Shown: positions 13,501 to 23,583 of the stretch, in pieces
How positions within the stretch are numbered: the stretch's first letter is position 1
Layout: each line of letters begins with the position of its first letter
NCBI GenBank assembly: GCA_963978905.1
Contig: OZ022259.1
Location: 372,001 to 436,000, forward strand
Direction of reading: 5' to 3'
Source of the DNA: Trichostrongylus colubriformis
Lineage: Eukaryota > Nematoda > Chromadorea > Rhabditida > Trichostrongylidae
DNA: 64,000 nt
Notes under the pieces: generated by a model
Database searches by the model: none
What the model was told of the DNA's origin: nothing
What the model saw: the letters and a program-made list of their open reading frames with translations, nothing else
Position numbers and translations under genes: made by a program

Positions 13501-16500
13501 TAAGCTTCGACTTCTGCCGGATTGTTTCCAGCAACAACTGAAGACGCTGCGCATGGGACTTCCATTCTTTGCGATTGCTTATGTCCAGCATGTCCCTGTC
13601 TAGCTCGATATCCTTTGGTTTCACCCACTTTTCATTATTCCATTCCCCCACAACTTCGCCTTTTTTAAGCACAATGCTTTGAGGGGTGTTATTAGTCACC
13701 GGCAAGTACGTCTCTTTCCCCGAAGTGGCACAAATGCCATCGCCGAGGAGCGAGTGTTGTGAGGTGAAAACAGGCGATTCTAAGCGACTGACGCTTGCGC
13801 ACTTTACTGCCACCAGTTTTGTTGCGCCTGGGGGAACGAAGGTCCTCCGCGCAACTTGGGCCTTTAGTCCCCCCTTCTTGGGGGTTCCGCCCCGATTCCA
13901 CTTTTGCGGCGTGCAGGAGTTCCAGGTTGAAGGACTCTAGGGCGTTGGTACCCAGAATCACCATTTCGTCGAAACATCGTCCCACGTATGAGGGGATTGA
14001 CTTCTCCTCTCCATTCAGGCCGATGGATACTTTGATAGTATCCATGAATGTCATCGGGTTTCCCGAAGCATCTCTTATCGTTGCGTCAGGAGACGGCAGG
14101 CGCTCCACGTAAGGGTCCGGATTTACTCCTTCTTTGACTGCCCTTTTCAGTAATTTCACTGAAATTATGGTTGCTTGCGAGCCGGTATCCAGAAGAGCCT
14201 GTGCGCTCATTCTGAAAATGCTGATATCGGCTACCGATTTCTTTCCCAAGTAGTTTACTGAACGTTCATCGTCCTTAGTTTCAGTTGTGCATGTCCAGTT
14301 CTCGACAACGGACGCGTAAGTTCCCTGCGAACTCCTCGTCTCTTCCCTTACTTTCGCCTGCGGAGCTGGCATATGGCAATCTTTGGCGAAGTGCCCCGGC
14401 TTTCCACAGTTGAAGCACGGTCTAGGGCCTTGTCTCTGGCTGTTTCTGCCTGCTCGATCGCCCCTGTCTCTCACGCGAATGCTTTCCTGCGTGGGCTTAC
14501 TATTTCTTTTAAACCCGTCTCTATCGTTGGGGCCTGGAGGTTCCTCCTTCCTTTGCTCCCACTTTGGCTCCGACCTACTCGGGGGCTTGACCCTCCCCAA
14601 CTTACATTCTTCCGCTGCTTTTATACTTCTCTCTAATCGCAGCGCCGCTTCTTTTACCTTCTCATAAGATTCTGCGGCTGCACTAGTTTCTAGGGCTTCC
14701 GTCAGACAGTAACTGCCACTCCAACTGGCCAGTTGTCTGCACAAAATCTCCGCCTTCTGTAGAGCGCTCACCTCTTGCGGGACTTCCGGGAATGCCCTAT
14801 TGGCTAGACGCTCCAATATCCAGCAAAATTCTGCTACTGACTGGCCCTCCCTCAGAGTCAACCTTCTCAAATCGGATAGAGCCTTAACTCTCTCACTGTT
14901 ACCATCGACACGCATGCGCTTTTTCATCGCTTCGACCACACTGTCGAACGGCCCTTCGCGTATTTCTGCGGGCAGGGTTTCAAACATAGTAAGCGCATTT
15001 TTCTGTAGAAAACTCTGGAGCAACTGCACTCTACTTGAATCTGTCCACTTGTCTTTCGGGTACTTAATTTCGAACGAACTTAAGAACCTTTTAAAGCACT
15101 CATGCGGCTTCCCTCCGAAAGGTTGGATATCGGGCAGGGACATTGCTCTAATGTAATCACTCACAGAAAACTCAGGTTTTAGTTCCTCACCTGTGCCCGA
15201 TGTAGCAGGAATTCTGTGTGCGCTCCTTGAGACGTCGCTCGGCATACTCCTTGAGTATCCGTGGGTCGATTGCGTCGAGGTCAGCTGCTGACAGTCCTGA
15301 AGTGAGAGGGATTGCGAGGTATCTTGTCGTGATACGTAGCCACTCTCTAACTCATTACCTTTATCTGAGGCTACATTCCCGTCGAGTTGGCCGTGTCGCT
15401 CTTTGTCGCTCGAACGCACGCTGTTACTGCCCAAGTTCTCGACATTTTGACGTAACTGCTCAATCTGCAATTGCTTTTGATATAATTCGTCTTTTAATAG
15501 GCGATTTGTTTCTCTCAAACTATCCATGGCGGTAAGCGTTTCTTCGATTCTTGCGCTTATTTGGCTCATGGAACATTGAAATCTGCGCGACGCGCTTTCC
15601 ACTGCGGCCTTCATTCCATTAAAATTCTGGAAATGGCGGTCCAGCTGCTCAGAGTAACATAGGTTCGCCGCTTTTAGCCGCTCTATCACCTCAGTGTCTA
15701 CTTGCAAGCAGCACTGGTCGCGTATGTCTTTGAGCGTAATGCGCGCTATCTCTTTCACTGAAGCGCTTTGCTCACCGACCGCCGACATGACCGGGTCCCT
15801 TATCGGGTCATCCGTGCGCATTGTTTTGGCTAGTACATTGTCGCACTTGACTGCAATTGTGGCTATTTGCGCCAACAACTTATTACTGAGTTTATCGAAA
15901 TCTTTCAATGTACTCACTGCTGACTCTGCTCTGGAGTCCGTTTCCATCTGCTCCGGCCATTCGGCATGCTCTGGCGTTCTTAATAGGCGCTCTGAATCAA
16001 CGGATGACTGAGGCGAGGCCATCTCCTCTGAAACACGTTTTATCGTATACACGCCTTACAACAACAAGCACGAAGGTCGGCGCGTAATAAACGCGGATTC
16101 GTACGCAAAACGACGCGGGTATAAAGCTCAACGCGTGATGACACCGTTCTTCCACATGAACGCTCCCTGCTGTCTACGCACTATCGATCGATATTGCCAC
16201 AGCACGTTCTGTGACACCTAATCTCAGCTCAACTATCGATCGATAGCCGAAGGCAGTGTCGCTGTTGCTTTCTACCTGCCTTATCGACCGTGGTGTCACG
16301 GGTGCAGGCTAAATTTAAAGCTCTGCGCTCCACTGGCGCTTCGCTGAATTCGTTTCTGATTCTCCTGCGTGTCAACCGTGGTACCACGGGCGCAGGCTAG
16401 GGACGGGAGCTAAATTGGTTCGGCCCCCAAATCACCGGTTCGTCTATTTACAGGTACACAGACAGGCCGTCTGACCTGATAGGTTCGATAAGCAAACCGT

Positions 16501-19500
16501 CCCAACACAAAACGTTTATCTTCCAATACCTCTTAACAGTGCGGTCAATCCGTACCACTTTGGCTGCGGTTGCGGGCGGATCCCGTGCCCTGACGTGGTG
16601 GTCAGGCTTGAATAACGTGGCGAACGAGCTGCTGGTTCGAAGCAACGGCGCGGCCAACCACAACCAATGTGATACGACGCCTCAACAGTGAGGCTAAGAT
16701 AATACAAGACAAACAGAAATGTGCGACAACAGGTGAACGATAAAACAGTACCACGTGGTAAAATGGCACCAAGAAATCAGTCGGAGCACAAAATGCGCCA
16801 AGAGCAACAACAAAACCTGGGAGCTAAAAAGAGCAACGGAGCGATTAGCAAGAAGCAACTACGGCCAAGAGCAACCGAGCCAAATGGCAACTGAGCCAAA
16901 TGGCAACTGAGCCCCGAAGGGTCTTGACACCGCCTTTTATGTATGAGATCCCGCGTGATTTAAAAGGCCCCAGCCGACGCTCCCTCTGGTATTACATCGA
17001 CAAATTAGAATATGGAGTAGAGCAAACAACAACGAGAAATACTACACGCATTTAATAGACACAAAGATGCGAGACGAAACGGTTATGACAGGGCGTCCCC
17101 TTGCAGCTATTTTGCGAAAGGGGCGCAATGGGTCGCAGCTGCCGGCCTAGAGCCGATCATCCGACGCCTTTTCTAGGTCGGACAACTCGTTCACACCACC
17201 AAACTCTACTGTTTCCATGATTGGTATTTACTGCATGAAGAACTTTGTTATATGAACACCACAAATTACTGAAAAGTAGCTTGTATCACAACTCGGAAGT
17301 GATTGTAACACAACCACACTGGAGTAAGCAAGTAGTGTTTCCTCTTGTTGAAGATTCAGAGTAGACGAAAATTAGTCGAATACAATCTGATTCGCAAACG
17401 TCGATAATTTGCAGTATTTGATAAGTACGGCCCTTTGCGTGGTTATTGTCAGTCACGAAAATCTGAGGGTTTGGACGTGGACGAGTTATCCGACGCATTT
17501 TCTGCGTCGTATGGTCGGCTTCAGGATGGCAGCTACGGCCCCTTCGGCAAATTAGGTGCAAGGGGCCGCGCTTAACTACCGTCCGTCCAGGCTGCATCCT
17601 TGTTGCGGCCTCGAAGGCTCGTACCCAATCGTACCCGGCACGGCTACAAGCGCTTGAGTTATTGAAAGTAGTTACAGTGATTATTCGTGTGGTGGGAAAT
17701 CAGCGGTGTCACGAGGAAACTCTGCGGCTCTGATAATATTGCCCCACATGCCTGGCTGTCTGCAGTCTACGAGCATTTACTCCTAAGGTGGGATCAGCTG
17801 GAAACGAGAAGGACAGCCACACTGGCAATCGTAGTTTCGGTTAAGATTAAACATGATTGATCACATCCACACGGTCAGAGGTCGATGGTTGTCGATACGC
17901 ACATGTTCATAGAGTGCAGGATGCCGTTATGTCCCCTTTTATAGATTTTAGAACTGCTTCAAATCTAATGAGGCGGAAGCGGTTACTGAGGCGCTAGACA
18001 GCCAAGGTGAAACAGGCATAAAAATAATTTGTGAGCTTTGCTGCAATTTCACGAAAAAAATTCCATCATTCTAACGGAGCTCGTCGCGTGAAGGAAAGGT
18101 CTGTTTGCTGATGAACGTAACGAAGATTATGTTTATACAAAACGGATTAGTGCTTAATGGATTATTTGCGCACAATAAAACATTGGCACATCACTGAATG
18201 CTCTTGTTAAGGCCTTATGCTAGGCAGTAATGTAAAACCAGTGTATTCACCATATTAGCACTTTTCCTGACCAAAACAGTTCGGAAGCACAAATTGGAAA
18301 ACACCGTTTATACCCGTTCGAAAAGGGGCCGCAACATAGGTGAAGTGAAATGTGATATTAATGGGTTGCGTGATTGAATAATACTGAGCAATCCTGGTTG
18401 TGCAGAATGTCCCACTCTTCATAGTGTACGAAATTAATCTAGCCTGGAGTGGGCGTTTGCGGTGGAACCAATTAAGACTTGAAAAAGGGGTTGTCAAATA
18501 CTTTTCAGAGAATTTTCATTTTTAGCTGGAGACTGATGATTCTATACTGGTATCTAAAGCACGTGGAGCGTTAGAGAAATACAAGCACCAGCTAGTAATT
18601 GGTAATGTTCTGCAAACAAGGAAGGTACATGTCGTTCTTGTGGATGCCAACAGTACGGAGGATATAGACTTGGATCAGGTTAAAATATTTTTATTTGAAC
18701 TGCAATGTATGTCATTTTGATGCTGTCGCAATGAGGGGCATTTTAAAAACGCTGAATGATGACGCATTATCTTCCTGTCTAACTTTTTGAATGCTGTACG
18801 CTGACCTGCCTATACACGACTTTTGTTAGTGATGCCGTGCATGTGCAGTGCAGGTAAGATTATGTAAAGCCATAGAAAGCAAAGGCACCACTCCTAAGTT
18901 GCATGTTTCCTGTCTTTTTCACCTTTTAGGAGGTCTTGTGCTGATCATATTCGCGAAATAATGTGAATCGACGAAGTTTCGAATTTGTGGAATTCCTTTA
19001 AAAGTTGGAACACTAGCTCCGTAGGAATCACTTTTGCAGTGCGGAAAACCTCTCTTTGCACAAATGCGTTCCTTCATTCACACCGGAGATTGTTCCACCC
19101 AAGTTCCGGCAAAATCCTCCCTATGTAATGATTGGCTAAGAATATGGAACTTCGTTCGTCTAAGGCCAAGTGAGATTTGGTTCGTTGGGCGCGACGTGGT
19201 TGTGTTCTAGCAGGCACAGCATCGTGAGGGTGGACCGTGCAGACGCAAGAAAGGTGCAGACTGAGCAGTCACTCAAGGGTCTACTTGTTGGTGTGAGCTA
19301 CGGTATCGTAGGACCTGTGATCGCCCTCCATGTCCTTCATAGTCATGTCGCTTTCATATTTTGCGGCAACGGCGGCACCCTGATGATGCCCTCGGGAGAC
19401 GGTCCTTTGGCGCGGCCCTCTGCACCTAATTTGCCAATGGGGCACATGTGCCGTAGCTGCAACCTCAGCACCGTCCATTTGACGCATTTCTGCGTCGAGC

Positions 19501-22081
19501 AACTCGTCGACAGCACCAAACCCTCAGATTTACGTGAGTGATAATTACCACATAAAGGTCCTTATTAAAGGAGCACCGCAAATTAATGAGAGGGAGCTCG
19601 TATCACAACTCCTAAATGATTGTAATACAACTACCCGGAGTAAACAAGCAGTGTTTCCCATTGTTAAAATGTAGAGGAGACGAAAAAAAGCCAAAACGCG
19701 ATAGATTTGCCAAAACCCACACCTAGTTCGCCAGTGTGATGAAACGAGGTTTGTAAAAGTGAGTAATTTGCAGTTTTTGCTCAACGAAGTCTTTTGTATG
19801 GCAATTACCAACTATGAACATCTGAGGGTCGGTGATGTGGACGAGTTATCCGTCGCAGAAGGTCGATGGTCAGCTTTAGGGTGGCAGGAAAGGCCCATGG
19901 GCCCCACTGGCAAATTAGCTGCAAGGGGCCGCGCCAAACGACATACACCCTATGCCTTCTGTTTGTAGCGCCCAATGAACCATACTGTAGCACGATGACC
20001 GCGGCGAGAGCCCTCGCGACTTGTGGCCAGACTTGATTCCTAGCGAGGATCTTGGCAAGGTGCCACACTGTGGCAAGATTCGCGTAGACTCTCGCCACGA
20101 TCATCACACTGTAGTGTCGTTCGGCCGATTGTTAAACAGGACGCGCCACCAGGTATGAAAGTAGCCAAGATCCCACCGTTAGTCGATTCAAAGCATTTCG
20201 AAAAAGCAGAAGTTCATACGCTGTTTCTTGCTTCCGTTCAAACTCAAAGGTATCCAAAATGATCAGTGTATGCAGGGGTGTGTACAAAGTGGTACGAATG
20301 GAAATTTTCGCACATATGGTGCGAACCCTTCGCACCTATGGTGCGAGGAAACAATGACAAGGTGCGAGAATCGAAGGGTCATCTGTTGCCCAAAACTTAC
20401 GTTAACAGCAAGTAAGGTCAACTAATCGAGGAATAAACTGACTAAAAAAAGGGTAGTATCAAAATTGAAGGAATCAAATGATTTCAATTATAAATTTTAA
20501 TATTGATAATAATGTTAATTTAAAAGCAATTCATTATTTGATATATGGTGTATGCTTAGTAGAGCTTGGATATTGCTCATGTCCACTATTTTTCGATTCC
20601 TCTCACTAAAATTACGTCCCGCACATTGTCGGGAGCTGCCTCTCATCTTGTTCAGAAACTCGGTGATAGTGTTGTTGACTTTATCGCGTGGCTAGGTTGT
20701 TTCGGGAGCTAATAAAGAATTCTTAGCTCGAGCTACAAATGTTTCGGCACACGCGTAGCCCACTGTGAGCTTGGATTAGCTCAAGTTCATTCCCTAAGCA
20801 TCCAATACTTTTCCCAAAAGTCTCAATGCGGAGCTTTATATATGACGGGCAGACAAAAAAAACTAACAAGCAATCGAATGGGCAAGCATGCAAAAGAGTT
20901 AACCGATTATATATAGCATGATCTGTAGACAGGAAAGTGAGTGGGCATGGCTCAGCTCCAAAATTTCTGATTTCCAGCCGTTCTTTGAATACCTGAAGTC
21001 GGTGTTAACCACAGAGGTCGTGGCCCTGATTTTACTATTTAAATTAATCTCATTCTGTTTCAGCACAGTCCTTGTCAAAAACATACAGACATTGTTTCTG
21101 AGATAGGATTCCGTTTGCTGCCCCAAACTGACTTCAGTGTGACATCGCACTGTCTCGAATGATTTCCATGGTGGGCTCATGGGCCCGTTGCGCACTGTGA
21201 TATATTTGGTATCTTTATCACCACTCAAGGAGATTTGCGAGGACCGCTGCCGCCATTCGTACCTTTCCTTATGTTTAGCAGTAACTTGACAGGCATCCCT
21301 CCCTACTTTTTTGAAAACTGGTAATTACAGGAAGACTGGTTGAACCTTTGCCTTTGTTTGGCTGCGACCTTGTGTTTGAAAAAGATCACAGTCAAGCATA
21401 AAACCACCAACCAGCATTGCCCAATCAAGAAAATTCGGTCTTCGTGTTTTTAATACTACTATATTCTACTTCTACTTTTTTGCTTTACTTCGTGCATTTC
21501 CGAGTAATGAATATATCGATAAAAATTTACATATTATATGTGAATATGTTATAAATATGTTATAAATAGACTTTTGTTCCGTAATGAGTGAACGTTAAAA
21601 CCTCCCTTTTCTAGTGACTTGATTCTTTAATTACTTGACGTTACTTGCTGTTAATGCAAGTTTTGGGCAACAGAGGACCTCCCGATTCTCGCACCTCGTT
21701 ATTGTTTCCTCGCACCATATGTGCGAAATTTTCCATTCGTACCACTTTGTACCCACCCGTGTATGCAGTGGTTCGCGTGAAGCTGCTAACGTTGAAGTTA
21801 GTGCTCTAGATTTTGTACAAGTTCGGCACCGCTTGGACTTAGGTGAAATCCGACTTAGCAAGTCACGCCTGCGCGCGCTGTTACGTTTCGATATTTTTAT
21901 TTCATTTTTCCTCTTTTTGCCTGTGCTAACATTACATGAACACGGAGGTTGTAATTCCATGCGTTATCCAATAATTCATCCATCTATTTAGGAGCATTTG
22001 AAAAGAGGTGTTGAAATTGAAGAGCTGATCATTTCGAAGATCAAGGAGCGTCACATCAACTTCATGAAGGACCAGCACTAG
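4537..22081 (+). CDS. PPCS: Phosphopantothenoylcysteine synthetase (phosphopantothenate-cysteine ligase)
   Basis: The enzyme joins cysteine to 4'-phosphopantothenate with nucleotide hydrolysis, the second step from pantothenate to coenzyme A. Exons are 4537-4620, 4951-5039, 5351-5465, 5996-6112, 6268-6357, 7715-7834, 18526-18678 and 21992-22081. All phases agree and give 285 residues, close to the 311 of human PPCS. Exon 2 carries the family signature [20 protein letters not shown] followed by GTRGATSAE. Exon 5 has LAAAVSDFY, exon 6 HKIQS and AFIISFK, and exon 7 [19 protein letters not shown], all in the order of the eukaryotic stand-alone synthetase. No decarboxylase (Dfp N-terminal) domain is fused. 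Intron 6 (7835-18525) contains the gypsy element, but the coding exons carry no lesion, so the gene can still be functional. Intron 7 holds further inverted-repeat elements. Confidence 0.92.
5784..5930. mobile_element. Harbinger-like short inverted-repeat element (copy 2), in PPCS intron 3
   Basis: The left tip ggccgccctcggacttcgc is mirrored by gcgaagtctgacggcggcc at the right end, followed by TTA. It is a non-coding hairpin of 147 bp from the same family as copy 1. Confidence 0.72.
6358..7714 (+). other. PPCS intron 5
   Basis: This 1.36-kb GT-AG intron holds a 67-nt hairpin at 7529-7595 and no other coding evidence. ORFs on the minus strand around 7397-7718 have no family resemblance. Confidence 0.6.
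7529..7595. repeat. 67-nt imperfect hairpin in PPCS intron 5
   Basis: The arm cacggaaacgaaattcagaa pairs with ttctgaattttgtttccgtg around a 9-nt loop. The stem continues outward as gcatcg/cgatgc after a small internal loop. Its function is unknown. Confidence 0.6.
8311..8597. mobile_element. Short inverted-repeat element with 9-bp target duplication
   Basis: The ends are ggtgaggccactaaagccag and the mirror of ggtgaggctacttacgccag. TCGATGTTT occurs directly before (8302-8310) and after (8598-8606). Such 9-bp duplications are typical of Mutator-like elements, which is an inference here. It carries a 23-bp minisatellite at 8408-8476. Confidence 0.65.
8408..8476. repeat. 23-bp minisatellite, three units
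   Basis: Units of the form gaggcagtgtggcatgggtg start at 8408, 8431 and 8454. They lie inside the 8311-8597 element. Confidence 0.75.
8849..9490 (-). repeat. 3' LTR of the gypsy element
   Basis: 642 bp. On the element strand it begins TGTCATAACCG and ends CGATT. It lacks the 16-bp internal duplication and 4-bp insertion found in the other LTR. Confidence 0.9.
9491..9506 (-). promoter_or_regulatory. Polypurine tract of the gypsy element
   Basis: On the element strand CACCCCAGGGGGGACA directly precedes the 3' LTR. A purine run at this place normally primes plus-strand DNA synthesis. Confidence 0.6.
9529..10740 (-). pseudogene. Extra third ORF of the gypsy element, downstream of integrase, frameshifted
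   Basis: Open frames at 10695-10471, 10478-10152 and roughly 10160-9529 overlap end to end and read like one protein of about 380 residues broken by two frame changes. I do not recognise it. It is not an envelope: no signal peptide or membrane segment is seen. The middle part ([12 protein letters not shown], then CVIVGPTT and TIVVAPP) has the alternating strand-helix look of an SGNH/GDSL-type hydrolase fold, but no clear catalytic serine block is visible. The C-terminus is rich in Arg, Ser and Tyr ([19 protein letters not shown]), suggesting nucleic-acid binding. Gypsy elements usually end after integrase or carry env, so this ORF is unusual. The function is unproven. Confidence 0.5.
10574..13870 (-). 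pseudogene. pol: pol region of the gypsy element: reverse transcriptase, RNase H, integrase (several frame breaks)
   Basis: Read right to left. RT is at about 13813-12848, with [20 protein letters not shown] and YIDD near 12920. The thumb and connection follow at 12840-12541. RNase H is at 12544-11760 ([24 protein letters not shown]). Integrase is at 11760-10574: GIDLVEYG, a frame change near 11450, then HSDQGPEF and NGMTERV. There are exactly 35 residues between the second Asp and the Glu, as in retroviral-type integrases. Open stretches are 13813-12848, 12840-12541, 12544-12269, 12269-11757, 11760-11386 and 11377-10574. Each junction is a small overlap or gap, so at least four indels or assembly errors break the polyprotein. 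Confidence 0.88.
13692..16052 (-). CDS. gag: gag-protease ORF of the gypsy element
   Basis: A 786-residue open frame from the first Met. Residues about 90-240 are predicted coiled coil and charged. A retrotransposon gag domain follows ([15 protein letters not shown] to about residue 470). A zinc knuckle [14 protein letters not shown] lies near 14376-14417. The aspartic protease active site [12 protein letters not shown] lies near 14190. The last 50 or so codons (below about 13870) no longer resemble pol, whereas another frame does, so a frameshift separates protease from RT. Whether that shift is programmed or damage cannot be told from one copy. The product would form the particle and process it. 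Confidence 0.85.
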   Translation of the reverse strand: MYTIKRVSEEMASPQSSVDSERLLRTPEHAEWPEQMETDSRAESAVSTLKDFDKLSNKLLAQIATIAVKCDNVLAKTMRTDDPIRDPVMSAVGEQSASVKEIARITLKDIRDQCCLQVDTEVIERLKAANLCYSEQLDRHFQNFNGMKAAVESASRRFQCSMSQISARIEETLTAMDSLRETNRLLKDELYQKQLQIEQLRQNVENLGSNSVRSSDKERHGQLDGNVASDKGNELESGYVSRQDTSQSLSLQDCQQLTSTQSTHGYSRSMPSDVSRSAHRIPATSGTGEELKPEFSVSDYIRAMSLPDIQPFGGKPHECFKRFLSSFEIKYPKDKWTDSSRVQLLQSFLQKNALTMFETLPAEIREGPFDSVVEAMKKRMRVDGNSERVKALSDLRRLTLREGQSVAEFCWILERLANRAFPEVPQEVSALQKAEILCRQLASWSGSYCLTEALETSAAAESYEKVKEAALRLERSIKAAEECKLGRVKPPSRSEPKWEQRKEEPPGPNDRDGFKRNSKPTQESIRVRDRGDRAGRNSQRQGPRPCFNCGKPGHFAKDCHMPAPQAKVREETRSSQGTYASVVENWTCTTETKDDERSVNYLGKKSVADISIFRMSAQALLDTGSQATIISVKLLKRAVKEGVNPDPYVERLPSPDATIRDASGNPMTFMDTIKVSIGLNGEEKSIPSYVGRCFDEMVILGTNALESFNLELLHAAKVESGRNPQEGGTKGPSCAEDLRSPRRNKTGGSKVRKRQSLRIACFHLTTLAPRRWHLCHFGERDVLAGD
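16417..16429 (-). promoter_or_regulatory. Primer-binding site of the gypsy element, matching tRNA-Pro
   Basis: On the element strand TGGGGGCCGAACC directly follows the 5' LTR. It is complementary to a tRNA 3' end GGTTCGGCCC-CCA with discriminator C, as in animal proline tRNAs. Confidence 0.65.
16430..17090 (-). repeat. 5' LTR of the gypsy element
   Basis: 661 bp, near-identical to 8849-9490. Relative to that copy it has a 4-bp insertion near 16575 and a tandem copy of caaatggcaactgagc near 16890, plus scattered substitutions. Confidence 0.9.
17095..17585. mobile_element. Inverted-repeat element (family copy a), next to the gypsy insertion
   Basis: Ends ccccttgcagctattttgcg (left) and ggcaaattaggtgcaagggg (right) are inverted copies. 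The centre shares atcacaactcggaagtgatt-type sequence with 19398-19946 and 41702-41995. The gypsy element inserted at or just outside its left tip. No coding content. Confidence 0.6.
17586..18525 (+). other. Remainder of PPCS intron 6
   Basis: About 0.9 kb between the repeat at 17095-17585 and the acceptor TTTTTAG of exon 7. I see no gene or clear repeat in it. Confidence 0.5.
19398..19946. mobile_element. Inverted-repeat element (family copy b), in PPCS intron 7
   Basis: About 550 bp with long imperfect terminal inverted repeats. The left end is tttggcgcggccctctgcac, and the right end gcaaggggccgcgccaaa mirrors it. The inner repeats extend through gacgcatttctgcgtcgagc versus gacgagttatccgtcgcaga. 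Non-coding. Confidence 0.65.
20275..21758. mobile_element. 1.5-kb element with arms of about 125-145 bp, in PPCS intron 7
   Basis: The left arm (20275-20421) contains tacaaagtggtacgaatgga and atctgttgcccaaaactta. The right arm (21636-21758) has the same sequence inverted. The AT-rich interior has no recognised transposase. It is probably a non-autonomous DNA transposon. Confidence 0.6.
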
Positions 22082-23583
22082 TGTAGCGGTTTGACCGCTT
22101 TCAAACTTTGCAATCCCAGCGTCGACGGCGGCGACAACGGCAAAATAATGTGATCGTCACCCACTACGGCGGCACTCTGGTGACGCTCTCTGATCATGGC
22201 TGTTGACCGAACCATACCACAGTATGATGATCTTGGCCGGAGCCTGCGCAACTATGGCTAGATCTGAATTTTAACATAGTACCAAATGAGACGAGATTCG
22301 CGCACGCTTTCGCCACAGATTTGAGAGTTCTCGCCACAGATTTGTGCGGGCTTTCCACGATCGTCATCGTGTACTATAACTCTCGAGGGTTATAGACAGA
22401 GCGCGGCGCTACAGTACCACCGTTTTACCGCCTTCGATGCCGTTGTTAGCGCCGGTGCCCCGAGGTATGACGGAGGCTGTAGCTAATGTAATTGGGGGAG
22501 GGGCCACTCTACCGTGCTCTGCGTCTGGCGTTATTTTGCTGCATTTTTACTTAGGCCTTACTTCAGGGGGAACCCCTGCTCCCCTCAAGTGAGGCTCAGA
22601 TAAAAATATACATGAGTGAACAAAGTGATGATTGTAGAACAGTTTCGAGTGACGGAGCACGACGGTGAGATCTCCCCCTCTCCCCAACTACTCTAGCTTC
22701 GAGCGGCCTTGAGAGTGAGTTCCAGTTTTTGAAACGCAGAAACTTTAACTTCGTACTCTGTCATCTGGACTTTTCCTTCTTCCAGTTCGATAGCTCCTGT
22801 TTCAAACACCTCTTCACTTCCACATATAAGGGTGTTCCAAGGGGCTATATTCCACTCAACGCTTCTATAACGAGTCGAGAAATTCTGAAGTTTTCTGAAT
22901 GTGATAGAATTGTGGAATAACGGTTGCCAGTGCTTGCTTTTGAACGCCGGATTAGCTGTTAAGGTGTCTAAAAATTGTCAACACACTTTGACAAATTTAG
23001 CACATTTTTCTTTTGTATTGATTTTTCTTACGTCGATAATCCGTGCAGTCTACGAAGAAGTGCTGTTTGTTGATGTTTGGGAATCCATTTTTACTGTAGT
23101 GGAGTATCAGTTTCTGAAATTCTGAATTACTTTCCCCCTATTGATTCAATTTTTATATCATGTACAATATTGTTGGAGTCAGTGGCGGACATAATCAAAT
23201 GTGCTGACGCTTTGTTAAGAGTTGTCCATTGAAGTGATGCTTCTGGTTCTCCCTCTTCAAGAAGTCTTGACGATTGTTGGAACAATGAAGTATTCTACTC
23301 GTGCTATTTTGAAGGAGAAACCACGTTGAAACGGAACAAAATACTAAGATTAATTGTGATTTGTTTGATCATTTTCTTTGTTTCTATTTTGATCTAGATC
23401 TTTCGATGTATTCTGCACGATACAGGGCGGTTATATTTCCTCTTTCATTAGGGAACGACTTTTTTATTTCGATAGGCAGCCGAAAAGCCTGTGTTCAAGC
23501 TTATGATGGTTATAGTCGAGGTATAAATGGAGAACTTGGATGTCGACACCGGTCGTAGCTGATAATCTTGAAGGGAAATTATA
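22082..23583. other. Spacer after PPCS with repeat fragments
   Basis: 22085-22400 shares actacggcggcactctggtg with 31790-31820 and has a tip (accgctttcaaactttgcaa) like the Harbinger-type family. The rest shows no gene. ORFs of 60-75 codons at 22729-23125 look random. Confidence 0.4.

Larger units (their letters stand above)
8849..17090 (-). mobile_element. Ty3/gypsy LTR retrotransposon inserted in PPCS intron 6
   Basis: It is transcribed right to left. Two near-identical LTRs (16430-17090 as 5', 8849-9490 as 3') enclose gag, protease, reverse transcriptase, RNase H, integrase and an extra ORF. GGGC is found on both outer sides (8845-8848 and 17091-17094), a 4-bp target duplication. The domain order protease-RT-RNase H-integrase identifies the gypsy (Ty3) type rather than copia. 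The RT motif is [11 protein letters not shown] and the integrase has D-35-E spacing. The pol region changes frame several times, so this copy looks defective although its LTRs differ little. Confidence 0.95.

Noticed and set aside
13692..13880. Programmed frameshift between protease and reverse transcriptase of the gypsy element
   Set aside because: Possible, but pol has several further unplanned frame breaks, so this single copy cannot distinguish a programmed site from damage.
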